Positions 11,489 to 22,134 of a stretch of 64,000 bases of DNA are shown piece by piece. The stretch covers positions 406,928 to 470,927 of the forward strand of contig QAOA01002492.1 of NCBI GenBank assembly GCA_003255065.1, read 5' to 3'. The position numbers and the translations under genes are program-made. The notes beneath the pieces were generated by a model. That model made no database searches. It was given only the letters and a program-made list of their open reading frames with translations, and had not been told where the DNA came from. Within the stretch, counting starts at the first letter, position 1. Each line of letters begins with the position of its first letter. The DNA is from Cercis canadensis (lineage: Eukaryota > Streptophyta > Magnoliopsida > Fabales > Fabaceae).

Positions 11489-14400
11489 TATCACAACGTA
11501 CCTGAAGGTCGCTGAAAAATAGGAGTTGTCACCAATTGTTTTAAAAAATATGGTACAATTGGAAACCCTTTTTATTTTATTCTTTTTAAATGGTTTGAGT
11601 ACCAAAGATTGGTTTGGGAATCTATTTATGCTTGGGGAAGGTGTTAGGCACTCCACAACATCCATCTAAAAATGGTTACCCTAAATTAACTATGCAAAGA
11701 ATAATACACAATGTGGTCAAAAACATATTGTATTCATTCTTAAAATAAGCGTTACATTCACTAATCAATGGCGGAAAATAAAATAAGACATTGATGAATT
11801 CTAACGGGTTCAAAATCCTTCCACCCGTTCATCACATATTGTGCCCATCGGGTGGCGCTTATCTTTGTCTAGTTAAGACAAAAAAGATCCATCTCATTTA
11901 GGATCAAGTCAGTCTTATTGTTCCATGATAAACAAAGGACCAATAGATTTTGTAAACCCTAACAATAATCCCTAAATGTTATGCATGCTTTTACACCACG
12001 AAAGGGTTGGGAGTACATGATTTGGCAAAATATAAATTAAATAAACAAGCTCTCCAAGTCTCCAAACCACCTTAGGGTTCTACTAGTGGTCCAAGGATCG
12101 TGATCCCCTCTCACAATGAATACACATTAGATGGCTAAAAATAGGAAATTAAATGTCACATATACATAAGCAAGTGAGCAGCCACAACACATCACAATAA
12201 ATGACAAGATAAAACAATGAACACATCAACTTATAGTGAAAAGACATACAATACTAAAGCACATGGCAGCCACTACACTTAGCATCCATAAGCTTAAAAC
12301 CAAGAATCATGCTTTAATCCATGTACATAATCTAATGCCCAACATGTATTTCAAGATAACGTAATCCTTAAATAAAATAACACGGACAAAAATCAAAGAG
12401 GCATGCTCAAGATCGAAGCAAACATTAGCCAAAGCATGCATAACCAAACATTAGATATTAAGGCATGCAAGTAGCATTAAAATATAAAGAGGCCAACATG
12501 GAAATTATGAAAAAGAATTAGGGCAACAAGATTAAAAAATCAAGAAAAATCGAAAATAGGGCAAAAAATAGGGGAACTTTGAAACGAAATCTGGGAATGC
12601 ATGTCTTAAATATTTCGTCTCCAATTTATATATAACCAAAATACATGTTTCAAAAATTCAAATAATAAAAAATCATGCAAAATGGAGCCCTGCAGCTCCA
12701 GTTACAACAACAAAATTGAGCATTGCCAAAATTGACTAGCAATCCGACAATGTGATAATGCCGAGAAAACAACCAATTTCAAGATAGAACTGAGAACAAA
12801 TGAGATGTGAAAAAATTATAAACAAAATATATGAGAAAGAAAGATGTCTTAGGATCCTAAAAAGACAAGAATTATGCAAATTGGAGCTCTACAACTCCAT
12901 TTAGAAAATAAACACTAAGGGTTGCCAAGGAAAACTAACAAACCCGCAGTAACAAAAAAATAGTCAACGTCAATTAAAAACTATGAGTATGGTGCATATG
13001 TATAAATTTTGAGATATATGAAAGAAACACACCTCTTCTAACAAATCAAGAATCACCCGAATCGGAGTTCTATAGTCCTAGACAGAAAATGAAAACCAAT
13101 TGTTGCCAGGAAAAACTGTCAAACTTGAAAATGCATAATATAAAACCAAATCAAGAAAATCCAAAAGCAAGTCAAGCAAGGATCAACCATCCCATCCAAA
13201 AATACACATGTTCATTGCACATTCACCATGAAAATGAAGCAAAGAGTGATGAAGACTATGTAATCAAAGTAAAATCAAAAGGAAAAAGGTGCATCAAGGA
13301 GAAAATAAGGCAAATCAAACATTTTACCATGAATTCAATCAAGCATAGATAGAAAATGAAAACCAATTGTTGCCAGGAAAAACTGTCAAACTCGAAAATG
13401 CATAATATAAAACCAAATCAAGAAAATCCAAAAGCAAGTCAAGCAAGGATCAACCATCCCATCCAAAAATACACATGTTCATTGCACATTCACCATGAAA
13501 ATGAAGCAAAGAGTGATGAAGAATATGTAATCAAAGTAAAATCAAAAGGAAAAAGGTGCATCAAGGAGAAAATGAGGCAAATCAAACATTTTACCATGAA
13601 TTCAATCAAGCATAGATAGAAAATGAAAACCAATTGTTGCCAGGAAAAACTGTCAAACTCGAAAATGCATAATATAAAACCAAATCAAGAAAATCCAAAA
13701 GCAAGTCAAGCAAGGATCAACCATCCCATCCAAAAATACACATGTTCATTGCACATTCACCATGAAAATGAAGCAAAGAGTGATGAAGAATATGTAATCA
13801 AAGTAAAATCAAAAGGAAAAAGGCGCATCAAGGAGAAAATAAGGCAAATCAAACATTTTACCATGAATTCAATCAAGCATACATGAAAAACCAAGAAAAT
13901 AGAGGAAAATGATGAAGTTACCTAAAGTTCTTTAAGAAATCTACTCCTTCTTGTTCAAAATGGTTTAGTCCACCTTCAAGAAGCTTAAACCTCCTTTGAT
14001 TTCTCTTTTTCTTCTCAAATATAGGAATAACAACTCAATAACACTTTGAAGTTTCTCATGCTTTCACCCCTTTCTCTCTTTATTTTCTTTTAACTTAGCT
14101 CTTTTGATCCTTTTTTTCTCTCAAATATCTCTCACTCTTTGTGTTTCACCTTGGTAGCTCATGTACTCCTCTTTTTTTTTGTTTCTCTTAAGCAATCATC
14201 TCTCTCAACTTGGAGAGCAAGTTAGGGGTAAGATGATCATTTTTCATGCTCTTTGTACCTTCCTTTTACTTTCTTTTTAGTCTTGCCATGAAAAGAATTC
14301 ATAAATTTTTCCTCAAAATGCCCCTGATCGAATTTCCTCATCAGCCCTCTTTTATATATATATTATTTTAGACAAGAAACCTTAAAAATGATACTTTCCT

Positions 14401-15098
14401 TAAAGTTCCCTTGGGTGAGCACCTTCCATGAAGTTTCCTAGATGCTAGCCCATTTGAATTGTGCTTAGGAATATTCCTTCAACCTTGGCTCAACCTCCAT
14501 TCAGATTTTCTACAAATTTATTTAATTTTTTAAATAAAAATAAAAACCATGAAACTTTAATGGGCCAAATTAGGACAAATTGAGCCCAAAGAGCTCAATC
14601 TTGGACCTAAGTTGGTCCAATTGGTCCAAAATTAAACTTCAAACATAATAAATAATCCAGGCATATATAATTTATTTAGACAAAAAATATTAGGAAAATA
14701 CAAAATTAAGTGGGCCGAAAGGCATTCAAACTAGAGTGTTAACATGATAGGCTAAGCCTAAAACATGAGTTTTGACCCAAAATATTAAAAGTCCAAAAAA
14801 TTATAATCTTTATGTACAAACAAAGTAATTAAAGAAAATCAAATGGGCCAAGAGGCTCCAAACTCAAATTTAAAGAAAACGGGTCAAAGGGCCTCCTAAC
14901 TTGGGTTAAAATGAAGTGGGTCAATGCCTAAAGTTCAAAACTTTAATTCAAAAACTAAGAGACCTTAAAGACCTCAAGATTATATTCCCCACTTAAAAAC
15001 ATAAATTTTACATTGTAAGTAAAAATAATTTCTTAATTTCTCTCTTTTCTCTTTTTTGAAGAAAATGTAACACCTCCGGACAAAATACGGTGTCTACA
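11489..15098 (-). mobile_element. Tat/Ogre-like 5' LTR (3.6 kb)
   Basis: Read on minus it starts TGTAGACACCGTATTTTGTC at 15098, a characteristic start for Tat/Ogre LTRs, and ends at the primer site near 11489. The length (~3,610 bp) fits the unusually long LTRs of this lineage. The left third matches 6587-8093. The middle holds three 267-bp tandem repeats, plus older, more diverged units that start with a ggagctctrcarctcc-like motif near 12690, 12885 and 13065. Flanking 5-mers (gccac and cctac) do not form a convincing TSD. Confidence 0.75.
13086..13886. repeat. Three 267-bp tandem repeats inside the Tat/Ogre LTR
   Basis: Units begin at 13089, 13356 and 13623 and are nearly identical. Because 267 is a multiple of three, each contains the same 87-codon open frame on the plus strand, antisense to the retroelement. 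Only a few substitutions separate the copies, so the array expanded recently compared with the rest of the LTR. I do not call the ORFs genes, since they are a by-product of the period. Confidence 0.92.
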
Positions 15099-15929
15099 CC
15101 TACGATTTGAAATAGCGAAAGTGGCAAACTCGCAACAACATCAACTAGGTTTGGATAAAATTTTAATTACTTATATAAAATTTTCATTTAGTTTTACATG
15201 CATAAAAAACTATTTTTATAACATTTAATAAAAATTCTGTTTAATATATCAAAATCAAAGAATTAGAAAAATATGCACTTAATTAAAATTTCTCATAAAA
15301 ATTATGCATAAAACGTTTGGTACCATTTTAAAAAGTAAAATCTAATCCACCAAAAAAAAAAGTAAAAAAATCTACTTCTGTAGATAATTTAAGTTGCTTA
15401 AGGTGGCTTGATAGACTTTTTTCTTTAAGAAAAAAATGTTTTACCTGACATATGGATAGACTTTTTATTTTCTCCTCTATATACTTAAAATCAATTTTAT
15501 TTATTTCACTCTCATTTTTGCTATACTATTTTATATTTTTGAAAAAAAGTATTTTTAATAAATATTAATAATTTTGAGATATAATTCATATATATGATTG
15601 AGGTCATCCTGATCAAGGCTTATAGGTTTTATGTTCAAATTTAAAATCATAGCTAAAAGTACAAAAAATATACAAAGAAAACTATGATAATATATATATA
15701 TATATATATATAGAACCCATATTTTATATAACAAACTTTTTATTATAAGAAGAACATACCCATGCCATTTTTTAGACACATATTTTATAGTTCCATGTAG
15801 AATGTTTCTTTAATAAAAACTTTATTTAATTATTTTTCTTATTGCAAAATGTACATGAACACCTAAAACGACAACTTATTTAGCAAGACAAAATCGATAG
15901 AGTTGCAGATTCTAAAATTTGGAGAATAT
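15099..15929. other. AT-rich intergenic stretch with (TA)n microsatellite
   Basis: Very AT-rich sequence lies between the Tat/Ogre LTR and the NLR relic. A (TA) run of about 24 bp lies near 15690-15713 and produces a spurious IYIYIY peptide on the minus strand. I see no gene or recognisable element. Confidence 0.6.
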
Positions 15930-16046
15930 TACCTATTTCGCTAGAGCCCACCACTGAAATCACTATGCGCTTGTTTTCTCCCTTTAACATCCAATTTGTG
16001 ATTATTATTTTTGTTTGGTCAACACCTACAAATTGATCTTCCTAGA
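15930..16046 (-). pseudogene. CC-NLR relic, distal piece (start of NB-ARC)
   Basis: On the minus strand, directly after the copia#1 target site, the frame coming from 38060 continues as EDQFVGVDQTK, then NWMLKGENKRIVISVVG. This matches the linker and first beta strand before the P-loop of plant CC-NLRs. The P-loop itself is not intact: after VVG the sequence reads SSEIGN instead of the GxGGxGKTT pattern. A TAG codon stands just after the insertion site. No further NB-ARC or LRR sequence is recognisable downstream, so the gene is truncated as well as split. Confidence 0.75.
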
Positions 16047-16051
16047 CATAA

Positions 16052-16754
16052 TGTTGTTCATAAGTCTACATAAATATAAATGAAACATAAATGATAATAA
16101 TAGGTTAGAGAAAATTAGAGATGTAACACCAAGATGAAGCACGGGTATCTTGCTTTCTTTAAGACAATTCACACATCTTGCAAGTGATTCTTAGTATCTC
16201 CACCAGGTGCAGCGGGGTTCTAGACACGTTGTCTTTAAGATACAACAACCTAGTAATCACACCGTTTATCCTCCAATATTCTGCAAAAATAGGAGAAAAT
16301 GACTCTCTCTAACACTCTTCTCTACCCAAGTGTTTAATCACACAATATAAGCAAAGAGTATGCACACAATATATTTAGGTTGCATGTCTTAGACATATTA
16401 TAGAAGCACACACATATATATAGTAGTGTACTACCTTTCCAAGTTCTATCTGTTGGTCACAATTTCATAACATCATATATAATTAAAGTACATCAATTAG
16501 CTGAACCAATTGCAAAACCGTTGGTAATCAAAGAAGAAGAACGTTGGCTTTAAAAGAGAAAGACAATGTTGGCCAATGACCTGAACTGTTTGCCTTCATG
16601 GCAATTGATAATGCAATCATAAGACATAACCGAATGACTAATAAAGCTAAATCAATCACATTTAATATATAATATAATATGGGAATAAGAGAAAAGATGT
16701 TGGAGCCATTTACAAAGCAATCAAATATATTTATTTTTAATGGAAATACCAACA
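16052..16754 (-). repeat. Copia#1 3' LTR
   Basis: This 703-bp LTR runs on the minus strand from TGTTGGTATTTCC at 16754 to GAACAACA at 16052. It aligns over its whole length with the two halves of the 5' LTR (20115-20350 and 37592-38054), including the aagatgttggagccattt and taggttagagaaaattaga stretches. Many small differences between the LTRs indicate an old insertion. Confidence 0.9.
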
Positions 16755-17386
16755 ATCATCCACTTACTTTTATAAAAATAAACAAAAAAACACAAACATG
16801 TGGACACTTGGGTAGAGACAGACTATTATCCATAATAGAGATAGCATTGACTTGAACCTCTACTTAGTAAAAATATATATACTTGTTCCAGAGCCAATAG
16901 TGGTCTATTGTCTTGAACTATGACTACATAAGAGAGACAAGATACATATTTTACACATAATAATCCAGGTGCAATATAGAGCCCTAAGCCTACACATTAA
17001 ATTGGCATTTGTGCGTTATCCTAGTTTCATGAGTATTATTTGAGAATTAAACTCTTATTCTCATAGAAGCGGTCCCTCTTCACAATACTCAGGAGAATCT
17101 GTCAAGGGTGCTATTACAATTTTGTGACACCCCACTCCTAAGAGGTTTAGAAAACTCATCCTCCATCATTTTGCAAGATAGATTCACCTACACCTTAGTG
17201 ATGGTTTTTTGAGAAGAATATCCTCTTAAATATGTGGTGTATCCCACACTCATGACTTACTCCATGATTTATTTTTTCCTTTTGAACGTAGTTCTTAGGA
17301 TCTCTAATCACTAGGTAGGGTATTCTCATAAGTAGTATGATTTTCTTTGAGCTTCAATTTCATCCCCTTGATGTATTCTAAACATT
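16755..17386 (-). other. Copia#1 region between RNase H and 3' LTR
   Basis: Noncoding sequence between the end of the RNase H relic and the LTR. The position next to the LTR (minus strand gtaagtggatgat) is a weakened polypurine tract. I see no gene. Confidence 0.5.
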
Positions 17387-17720
17387 TTATCTATTTAGAG
17401 ATTTTGTTAATGGATCCGCAAAATTATCCTTAGATCTTATATAACTCACATGTATGGTACCATTATTTATGTAAGATCTTACAATATTATCTTTCCAACT
17501 TATAGGTTTGGATTTACCGTTATAGTAACTGTTTTCTACTCTACCAATAGCAGCAATACTATCACAATATATCAATATAGGAGGTATTTTTTTTTCCAAA
17601 TAGGAATTTCATCTAATAAATCTCTCAACCAACAAGTCTCACTACTAGCTATTACTAGAGCAATAAGCTCAGCTTTCAAGGTTGAGTTTGCAATTATTGA
17701 TTGTTTCTTAAATTTCTAAC
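17387..17720 (-). pseudogene. Copia#1 RNase H, C-terminal part
   Basis: The minus strand encodes PPILIYCDSIAAIGRVENSY, then NGKSKPISWKDNIVRSYI, then HVSYIRSKDNFADPLTKSL: the CDSxAAI motif with its catalytic Asp and the DNxADPLTK ending that closes copia pol proteins. It is separated from RT by frame changes. The order RT then RNase H is normal for Ty1/copia. Confidence 0.85.
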
Positions 17721-18400
17721 AAATTGCACAGCCACCCAAAGTAAATATATAACCAGAAGTACAAAGAGAGTCACCTGATGTATTGTAATCAGCATCAACA
17801 TAAGCTTCAACCACAACTGGATATCTTTTTTAAAATAAATCATAATTTTTAGTACCAAATATATATATCTAAAAATATGGTCAACTTCATGCCAATGTTC
17901 TACACTCGGTATACTTGTAAATATACCAAATAGTCTAACAATGCTAGCATATTCCTCTTGTCTCACAATAAATCTATCCTCCATAGTAGGATATAAATTA
18001 AAATTAGCATATAAAGGAGTTAGGACATGCTCAGCATTATTATAACCAAATTTATTCAAAACTTTCTCTACATAATGTGATTGATCAAGAAAATTTTCAT
18101 CATGCATTCTAGTGATTCTCATGCTAAGAATAATATTTGCTTCACTAAGATCTTTCATGCTAAAATTATTATGAAGAAAATTTTTTAGTACCTTCTATAA
18201 TAGATAAGCTTGTACCAAAAATTAACAAATCATCTACATACAAGCTTATAATAACATGAGAATCATCAACAAATTTGAAATACAAATATTTATCACATTC
18301 ACTAGATTTAAAACCATTTTCAAGCATGCATAAATCAAATTTTTCATGTTCTATCAGACATAAGAGATTCCAATTCATGATTTATTTATTCTTCCTTGAA
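17694..18400 (-). pseudogene. Copia#1 reverse transcriptase relic
   Basis: Minus-strand motifs include EKFDLCMLENGFKSSECDKY, then the active-site VIISLYVDDLLIFGTS (about 18225-18270), then MKDLSEANIILSMRI, LDQSHYVEKVLNKFGYNNAE and a TPLYANF segment. These follow the order of copia RT, but frameshifts near 18165 and 17850 break the frame. The N-terminal part of RT and nearly all of the integrase are missing: sequence from about 18400 to 18700 resembles the polymorphic linker between integrase and RT. Confidence 0.85.
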
Positions 18401-18708
18401 AATAGAATCATGTGATGCTAAAGCTTTTTACAAAGAGCTTGGAGTATCCTCTACATTATAAATTATGTAGTTAGGACCAAAATCTTTTTCCGTTCTAGCT
18501 CTTTTACTCCTTCTAGGCTCTATTTCAAAATTTCTTTCAACTTGTAAAGAAGTAGAAGGAGTAGAAGAGTGAGGTTCATTTTCATTCAAAATTTCTTGAC
18601 CTCAACTATGTTTAAGATTAAAAGGAAATTTATTTTCATGAAAAATAGCATCACTTGATTCTATAATCACATTGTGTTCAAGATCAAAAAATCTATATTT
18701 TATACTAT

Positions 18709-19137
18709 TCAAAGCATATAAATAGAACTTGAAGGCATATTATTCATCTCAATATTCAATTTGAACATACCATCACCAGCATACCCTTTTCCCACAAACA
18801 TCACATTCTTAGTAATTACAAATTGATTAGATTCACTAGTTTTTTCAAAGCCAACCTTATTAAGGAGATATGAAAACATAAGATTCTTCCTTATTTGGGG
18901 GGTATAGAGCACATTTTTGAGGGTGAGTACATGCCCAGAAGTAAAGTTCAATTTCACATCACCTTCACCCAAAATTCCAATAGTTTGGGCATCACCAAAT
19001 ATTATTTCTTTGGGATTCTCATAAGGTTTGAACACCTTGAACCAATCTTTGTCAAAACAAATGTGCCTAGTAGCACCATAATCAGCCCACCAACCTTTAG
19101 ACCCTTCAAGCATGTTAATTTCAGTAATCATAGCCAC
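18709..19137 (-). pseudogene. Copia#1 protease region
   Basis: The frame encodes AMITEINMLEGSKGWWADYG, then ATRHICFDKDWFKVFKPYE, GEGDVKLNFTSGHVLTLKNV and LYTPQIRKNLMFSYLLNKVG, the standard arrangement of copia protease plus the pre-integrase region. The active-site triad reads D-Y-G instead of D-S-G, so the aspartic protease motif is damaged. The integrase that should follow is deleted. Confidence 0.85.
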
Positions 19138-19149
19138 AAGCGGCTCTTC

Positions 19150-20080
19150 GATAACATTGGCTTAAGGATTAGGCTCACGTTTCTGGTATCTATAGTTTTT
19201 TGCAAAATGTCCATGCTTGCCACAAACAAAATAAGAAGCAGGTTTAAAGGGTGGCTCACTTCTCTTTTGGGTGAAGTTGCCCTTGTTTTGATATGGGCCT
19301 TTATTATATGATTTTTTCATCCTCTTCTTATAAGGCTTCAAAACAAAATTTTTATTCTGACCGTTAGGCAAAGAGACACAAGTTCCAAGATTATGTACCT
19401 TGGTGGTAGTTGTGGAACTACCATTATCAGTTTGAGTCATGAGCATGTCTTGGCTTCTAGGTTCTTCCTCCACTCTAAAGCAAGTGATCAAATTCTGCAA
19501 GGTTGTTTCCTTTTGCTTATGGCGAAGTGTCTTTTGGAACTCCCTCCATGATTGAGGCAACTTGTCTATGATGGTGACAACAAGGAGATTATCTTATACT
19601 TTTACGCCTTCTGATTTCACTTCATGTGCAAGCATTTGGAACTCTTATGTTTGCTCCACAACATAACGATTATCCATCATTTGATAATGAAAGAAATGAC
19701 TTGCAGCATACTTATTTGCATTAGCATTCTCTGTATCGTATTTTTTTCTACAAGGCACTCCATATTTTCTTTGCAGTGGAGTAAGTCCTTTCATAATAAT
19801 CATAAAATTCATCAGATAAACAATTTGAGTAAATAATAGCGACGATATAATTCATCCTTCTCCCACTTTGCTATTTTTCAGCATGTAACTCTTTTTCTAT
19901 TTCACTCATCCCATCAATAGATGTCTTTTTAGGGTTTGAATCAGAGAGAACATAAGACACCTTCAAAATGTTCAAGTAGAAAATAACATTTTCCTTCAAC
20001 TGAATGAAGTGAAATCCCTTAAACTTGAAAGGTTTATTGAGATTAACAACACCTCCATTAGGTTTGATTGTAGGATCCAT
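19150..20080 (-). pseudogene. Copia#1 gag relic
   Basis: The gag starts with [20 protein letters not shown] at 20080, the same start as copia#2. The middle is broken by frameshifts (about 19560-19870). It ends with [35 protein letters not shown] and a CCHC zinc knuckle ([12 protein letters not shown], last Cys replaced by Tyr) near 19190-19230. An untouched version of the Athila target site of copia#2 (gataatggtagttccacaac on minus) is present near 19415-19435, which gives the pre-insertion sequence. Confidence 0.87.
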
Positions 20081-20114
20081 GAGAAATAAGTCTAGATTTG
20101 AAATTACTTAAAAT

Positions 20115-20350
20115 TGTTGTTCCCAATTCTACAAAAATAGAATTGAAACACAAATGATAATAATAGGTTAGAGAAAATTAGAGATGTGGCATTAGGATGA
20201 AGCACGGGTATCTCTCTTTCTTTAAGACAATTCACACCTCCCGCAAGAGATTCTTAGTATCTTCACCAGATGCAATGGGTTCTAGAAGTGTTGTCTCAAG
20301 GATACAATAGCCCAATAACACACTGTTTATCCTCCAATATTATGAACAAA
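20115..20350 (-). repeat. Copia#1 5' LTR, inner part
   Basis: From TGTTGTTCCC (complement of the LTR end GGGAACAACA) to the CACTA1 insertion point after gaacaaa. Colinear with 16052-16280 of the 3' LTR. It continues at 37592 on the other side of CACTA1; the 3-bp AAA at 20348-20350 is the target duplication. Confidence 0.9.
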
Positions 20351-20700
20351 CACTACAAGAAAATCAGCTTTTTCTCATAGAGAAAATTTGTGAGAAAATG
20401 ACATTTTTTCCATAAGAAACGTGTTTCTCATGGACAAAATTTTATGATAAGCAGTGGTGTGACAAATACAATTTTTCATGCAAAATTTCATTTGTGAGAA
20501 ATTTCTCACGAACAATATCTGTGAGAAAAGTCAGTGGAGTCTCATGACGTTCCCGTAGATTTTCTCAGGGAACAATTCTGTGAGAAACTTTTCTCACAGG
20601 CAATGTCCGTGACAAAGACTGTCTCAAGTTAAAAAAAAAAATTAATTTTTAACTTTTTCATTTTCTCACGGATTGGTCCATGAGAAATTCCGTGGGAAAA
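20351..20700. repeat. CACTA1 left terminal and subterminal repeat region
   Basis: The 13-bp terminal inverted repeat is followed by repeated gtgagaaaa/ttttctcac motifs, for example near 20388, 20425, 20495, 20520, 20580 and 20660. In known CACTA elements such motifs bind the TNPA-type protein. The matching right region is 37310-37588. Confidence 0.88.
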
Positions 20701-20926
20701 AACCCTAATTCCCGCATTCTACAACCTATTTTTCTATTAACCAAAAACCCGCAAAGTAAAATAACTAGCAACATCACAAGTAGAACAATAGTAACAACAA
20801 CAGAGAAGCATAATGCAATTAATTTTTTTTTCAAATTAAAGAATCTATAAAAAAAGATAATGTGAAAAAAAAAACATATACAAAATCAATCTTTATATAT
20901 ATAAAAAGAATGATATCAATCTCTTT

Positions 20927-21276
20927 TTAGAACATAATAACTTGGAGATCTTCCTCGGTTTCGTCATCACTACTATGATATTCATCTTCTTCCTTTTCCT
21001 CGGTATCTTCTCCTATGTCATCATCTGCATCAGTGACAAAGACTGGATTCGAACCAGTAACAACTTCCTCTGTAGCAGTTGAAATTATATCTCTCAAATT
21101 TTTCTGTGTCCAATCATCATCAACAATTAACGTCAAGATCATCTGGGGCATATACTCTGTTCCTGGCCTTTGTTTGAATAACATGTAATCATCTCCGCTT
21201 ATTGGGAGTTGTGCGTGAGTAAGGAGAAAAATAAACTTGCTCTGCTTGTTAAGTTAAGATGAATGAGTCATCCCCC
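20927..21276 (-). pseudogene. CACTA1 tnpD, C-terminal piece beyond the MULE
   Basis: On the minus strand, directly after the MULE target site, the frame reads TYKGDDSFILT, then a stop, then QAEQVYFSP. This matches the DPFILASQAxQVFY region near the end of plant CACTA transposases. After a frame change comes an acidic tail (TDADDDIGEDTEEKEEDEYH) ending near 20930. The frame joins precisely to the piece ending at 32811, which shows the MULE landed inside the coding sequence. Confidence 0.8.
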
Positions 21277-21285
21277 TTGTACGTT

Positions 21286-21394
21286 GGCAAATTTACATAT
21301 ATAATACTATTTGGAAAAATAATTACAGATTTAGGTTAGTTTTGAAAGTATTAACAGAAATGGGTTAGTTTTTCTTGCTAAAAATGCTGATGCG
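21286..21394 (+). repeat. MULE left terminal inverted repeat
   Basis: GGCAAATTTACATATATAAT... aligns with the reverse complement of 32692-32801 over about 110 bp with scattered mismatches, including shared taggttagttttgaaag and atgggttagttt blocks, ending at gatgcg. Confidence 0.92.
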
Positions 21395-21700
21395 TTTTAT
21401 CAGAAAAATGCTAAAGGAAACCGCGTTTTTAACAGAAAACGCAAAAAATAAAACTGTAATTTGTAAAGAAAACGCGAATTGGTACTGAATAAAACGCTGA
21501 ATGGATTTCAAAAAGGTGGGCTGAATTCAGAAGTAGAAAACAGGGTTTGAAACAGCGTTTATTGACTAAAACGTTTTTGAAGCAACGTTTATTGAACAAA
21601 ACGTTGTTTGAAACAACGTTTATTGAATCAAACGTTGTTTGAAACAACGTTTGATTCAATGAACGCTGTTTCAAACAACGTTTTCTACTTTTTCGCTAAC
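21395..21700. repeat. MULE subterminal aacgtt/aaacgc motif array with perfect palindrome
   Basis: Repeated aaacgttgtttgaaacaacg motifs crowd 21550-21690. At 21622-21660 lies a perfect palindrome with two 19-bp arms and a single central base (attgaatcaaacgttgttt and its complement). The right end of the element (32340-32690) has a related array of aaacgc/gcgttt motifs. These may be transposase binding sites. Confidence 0.8.
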
Positions 21701-22134
21701 CCACACTCTTCCCCCTCTATAAAACATGATTGTACTTCTGTAAAACGCTGACACTATAGCACTCCTCCAAACAGTGTTTTCTTCACTGAATCTCTTCTAT
21801 AAATAGGCATTCGGATTCATTTTCATTTGGTGAAAGCCGAAGATTTTGAAGTGATGAGTGTATTTTAAAATTGAGAGAGAAATACTACAAAATTATTCTG
21901 GTGAAAGTTATTTTGAAGTGTAGAAAAGGTAAGAGGTTGTGATAGCTGGCTGTGGACATTAAAGTTTCAAAAGTCATTTAGGTACGTTTAAATTTTTGTA
22001 TTCATTTAATATATTTAGATGTATGTAATTGTTAGTAATATTTAGCTTATATGTTTTACGTTAAATTTTATGTAAAAGTAGGTTGATATTGTGTAAATGT
22101 TAATGATATATATTATTGGTCATTTAGGAGGAAG
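21701..22134 (+). promoter_or_regulatory. MULE transposase upstream region
   Basis: The region between the motif array and the transposase ATG contains a TATA-like stretch, ctctataaaacatg, near 21716 and tctataaata near 21797. A possible 5'UTR intron begins with ggtaagag near 21929 and ends catttag|gagg near 22127. This is inferred from motifs only. Confidence 0.4.

Noticed and set aside
13089..13886. Three tandem 87-codon ORFs as a gene family
   Set aside because: They lie within an LTR, are antisense to the element, and exist because the repeat period is a multiple of three with no stop. No protein features are recognisable.
13086..13886. CRISPR-like array
   Set aside because: Units are 267 bp and directly adjacent with no unique spacers, in a plant genome.
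15555..15779. Minus-strand ORF with IYIYIYIY stretch
   Set aside because: It is produced by a (TA)n microsatellite.
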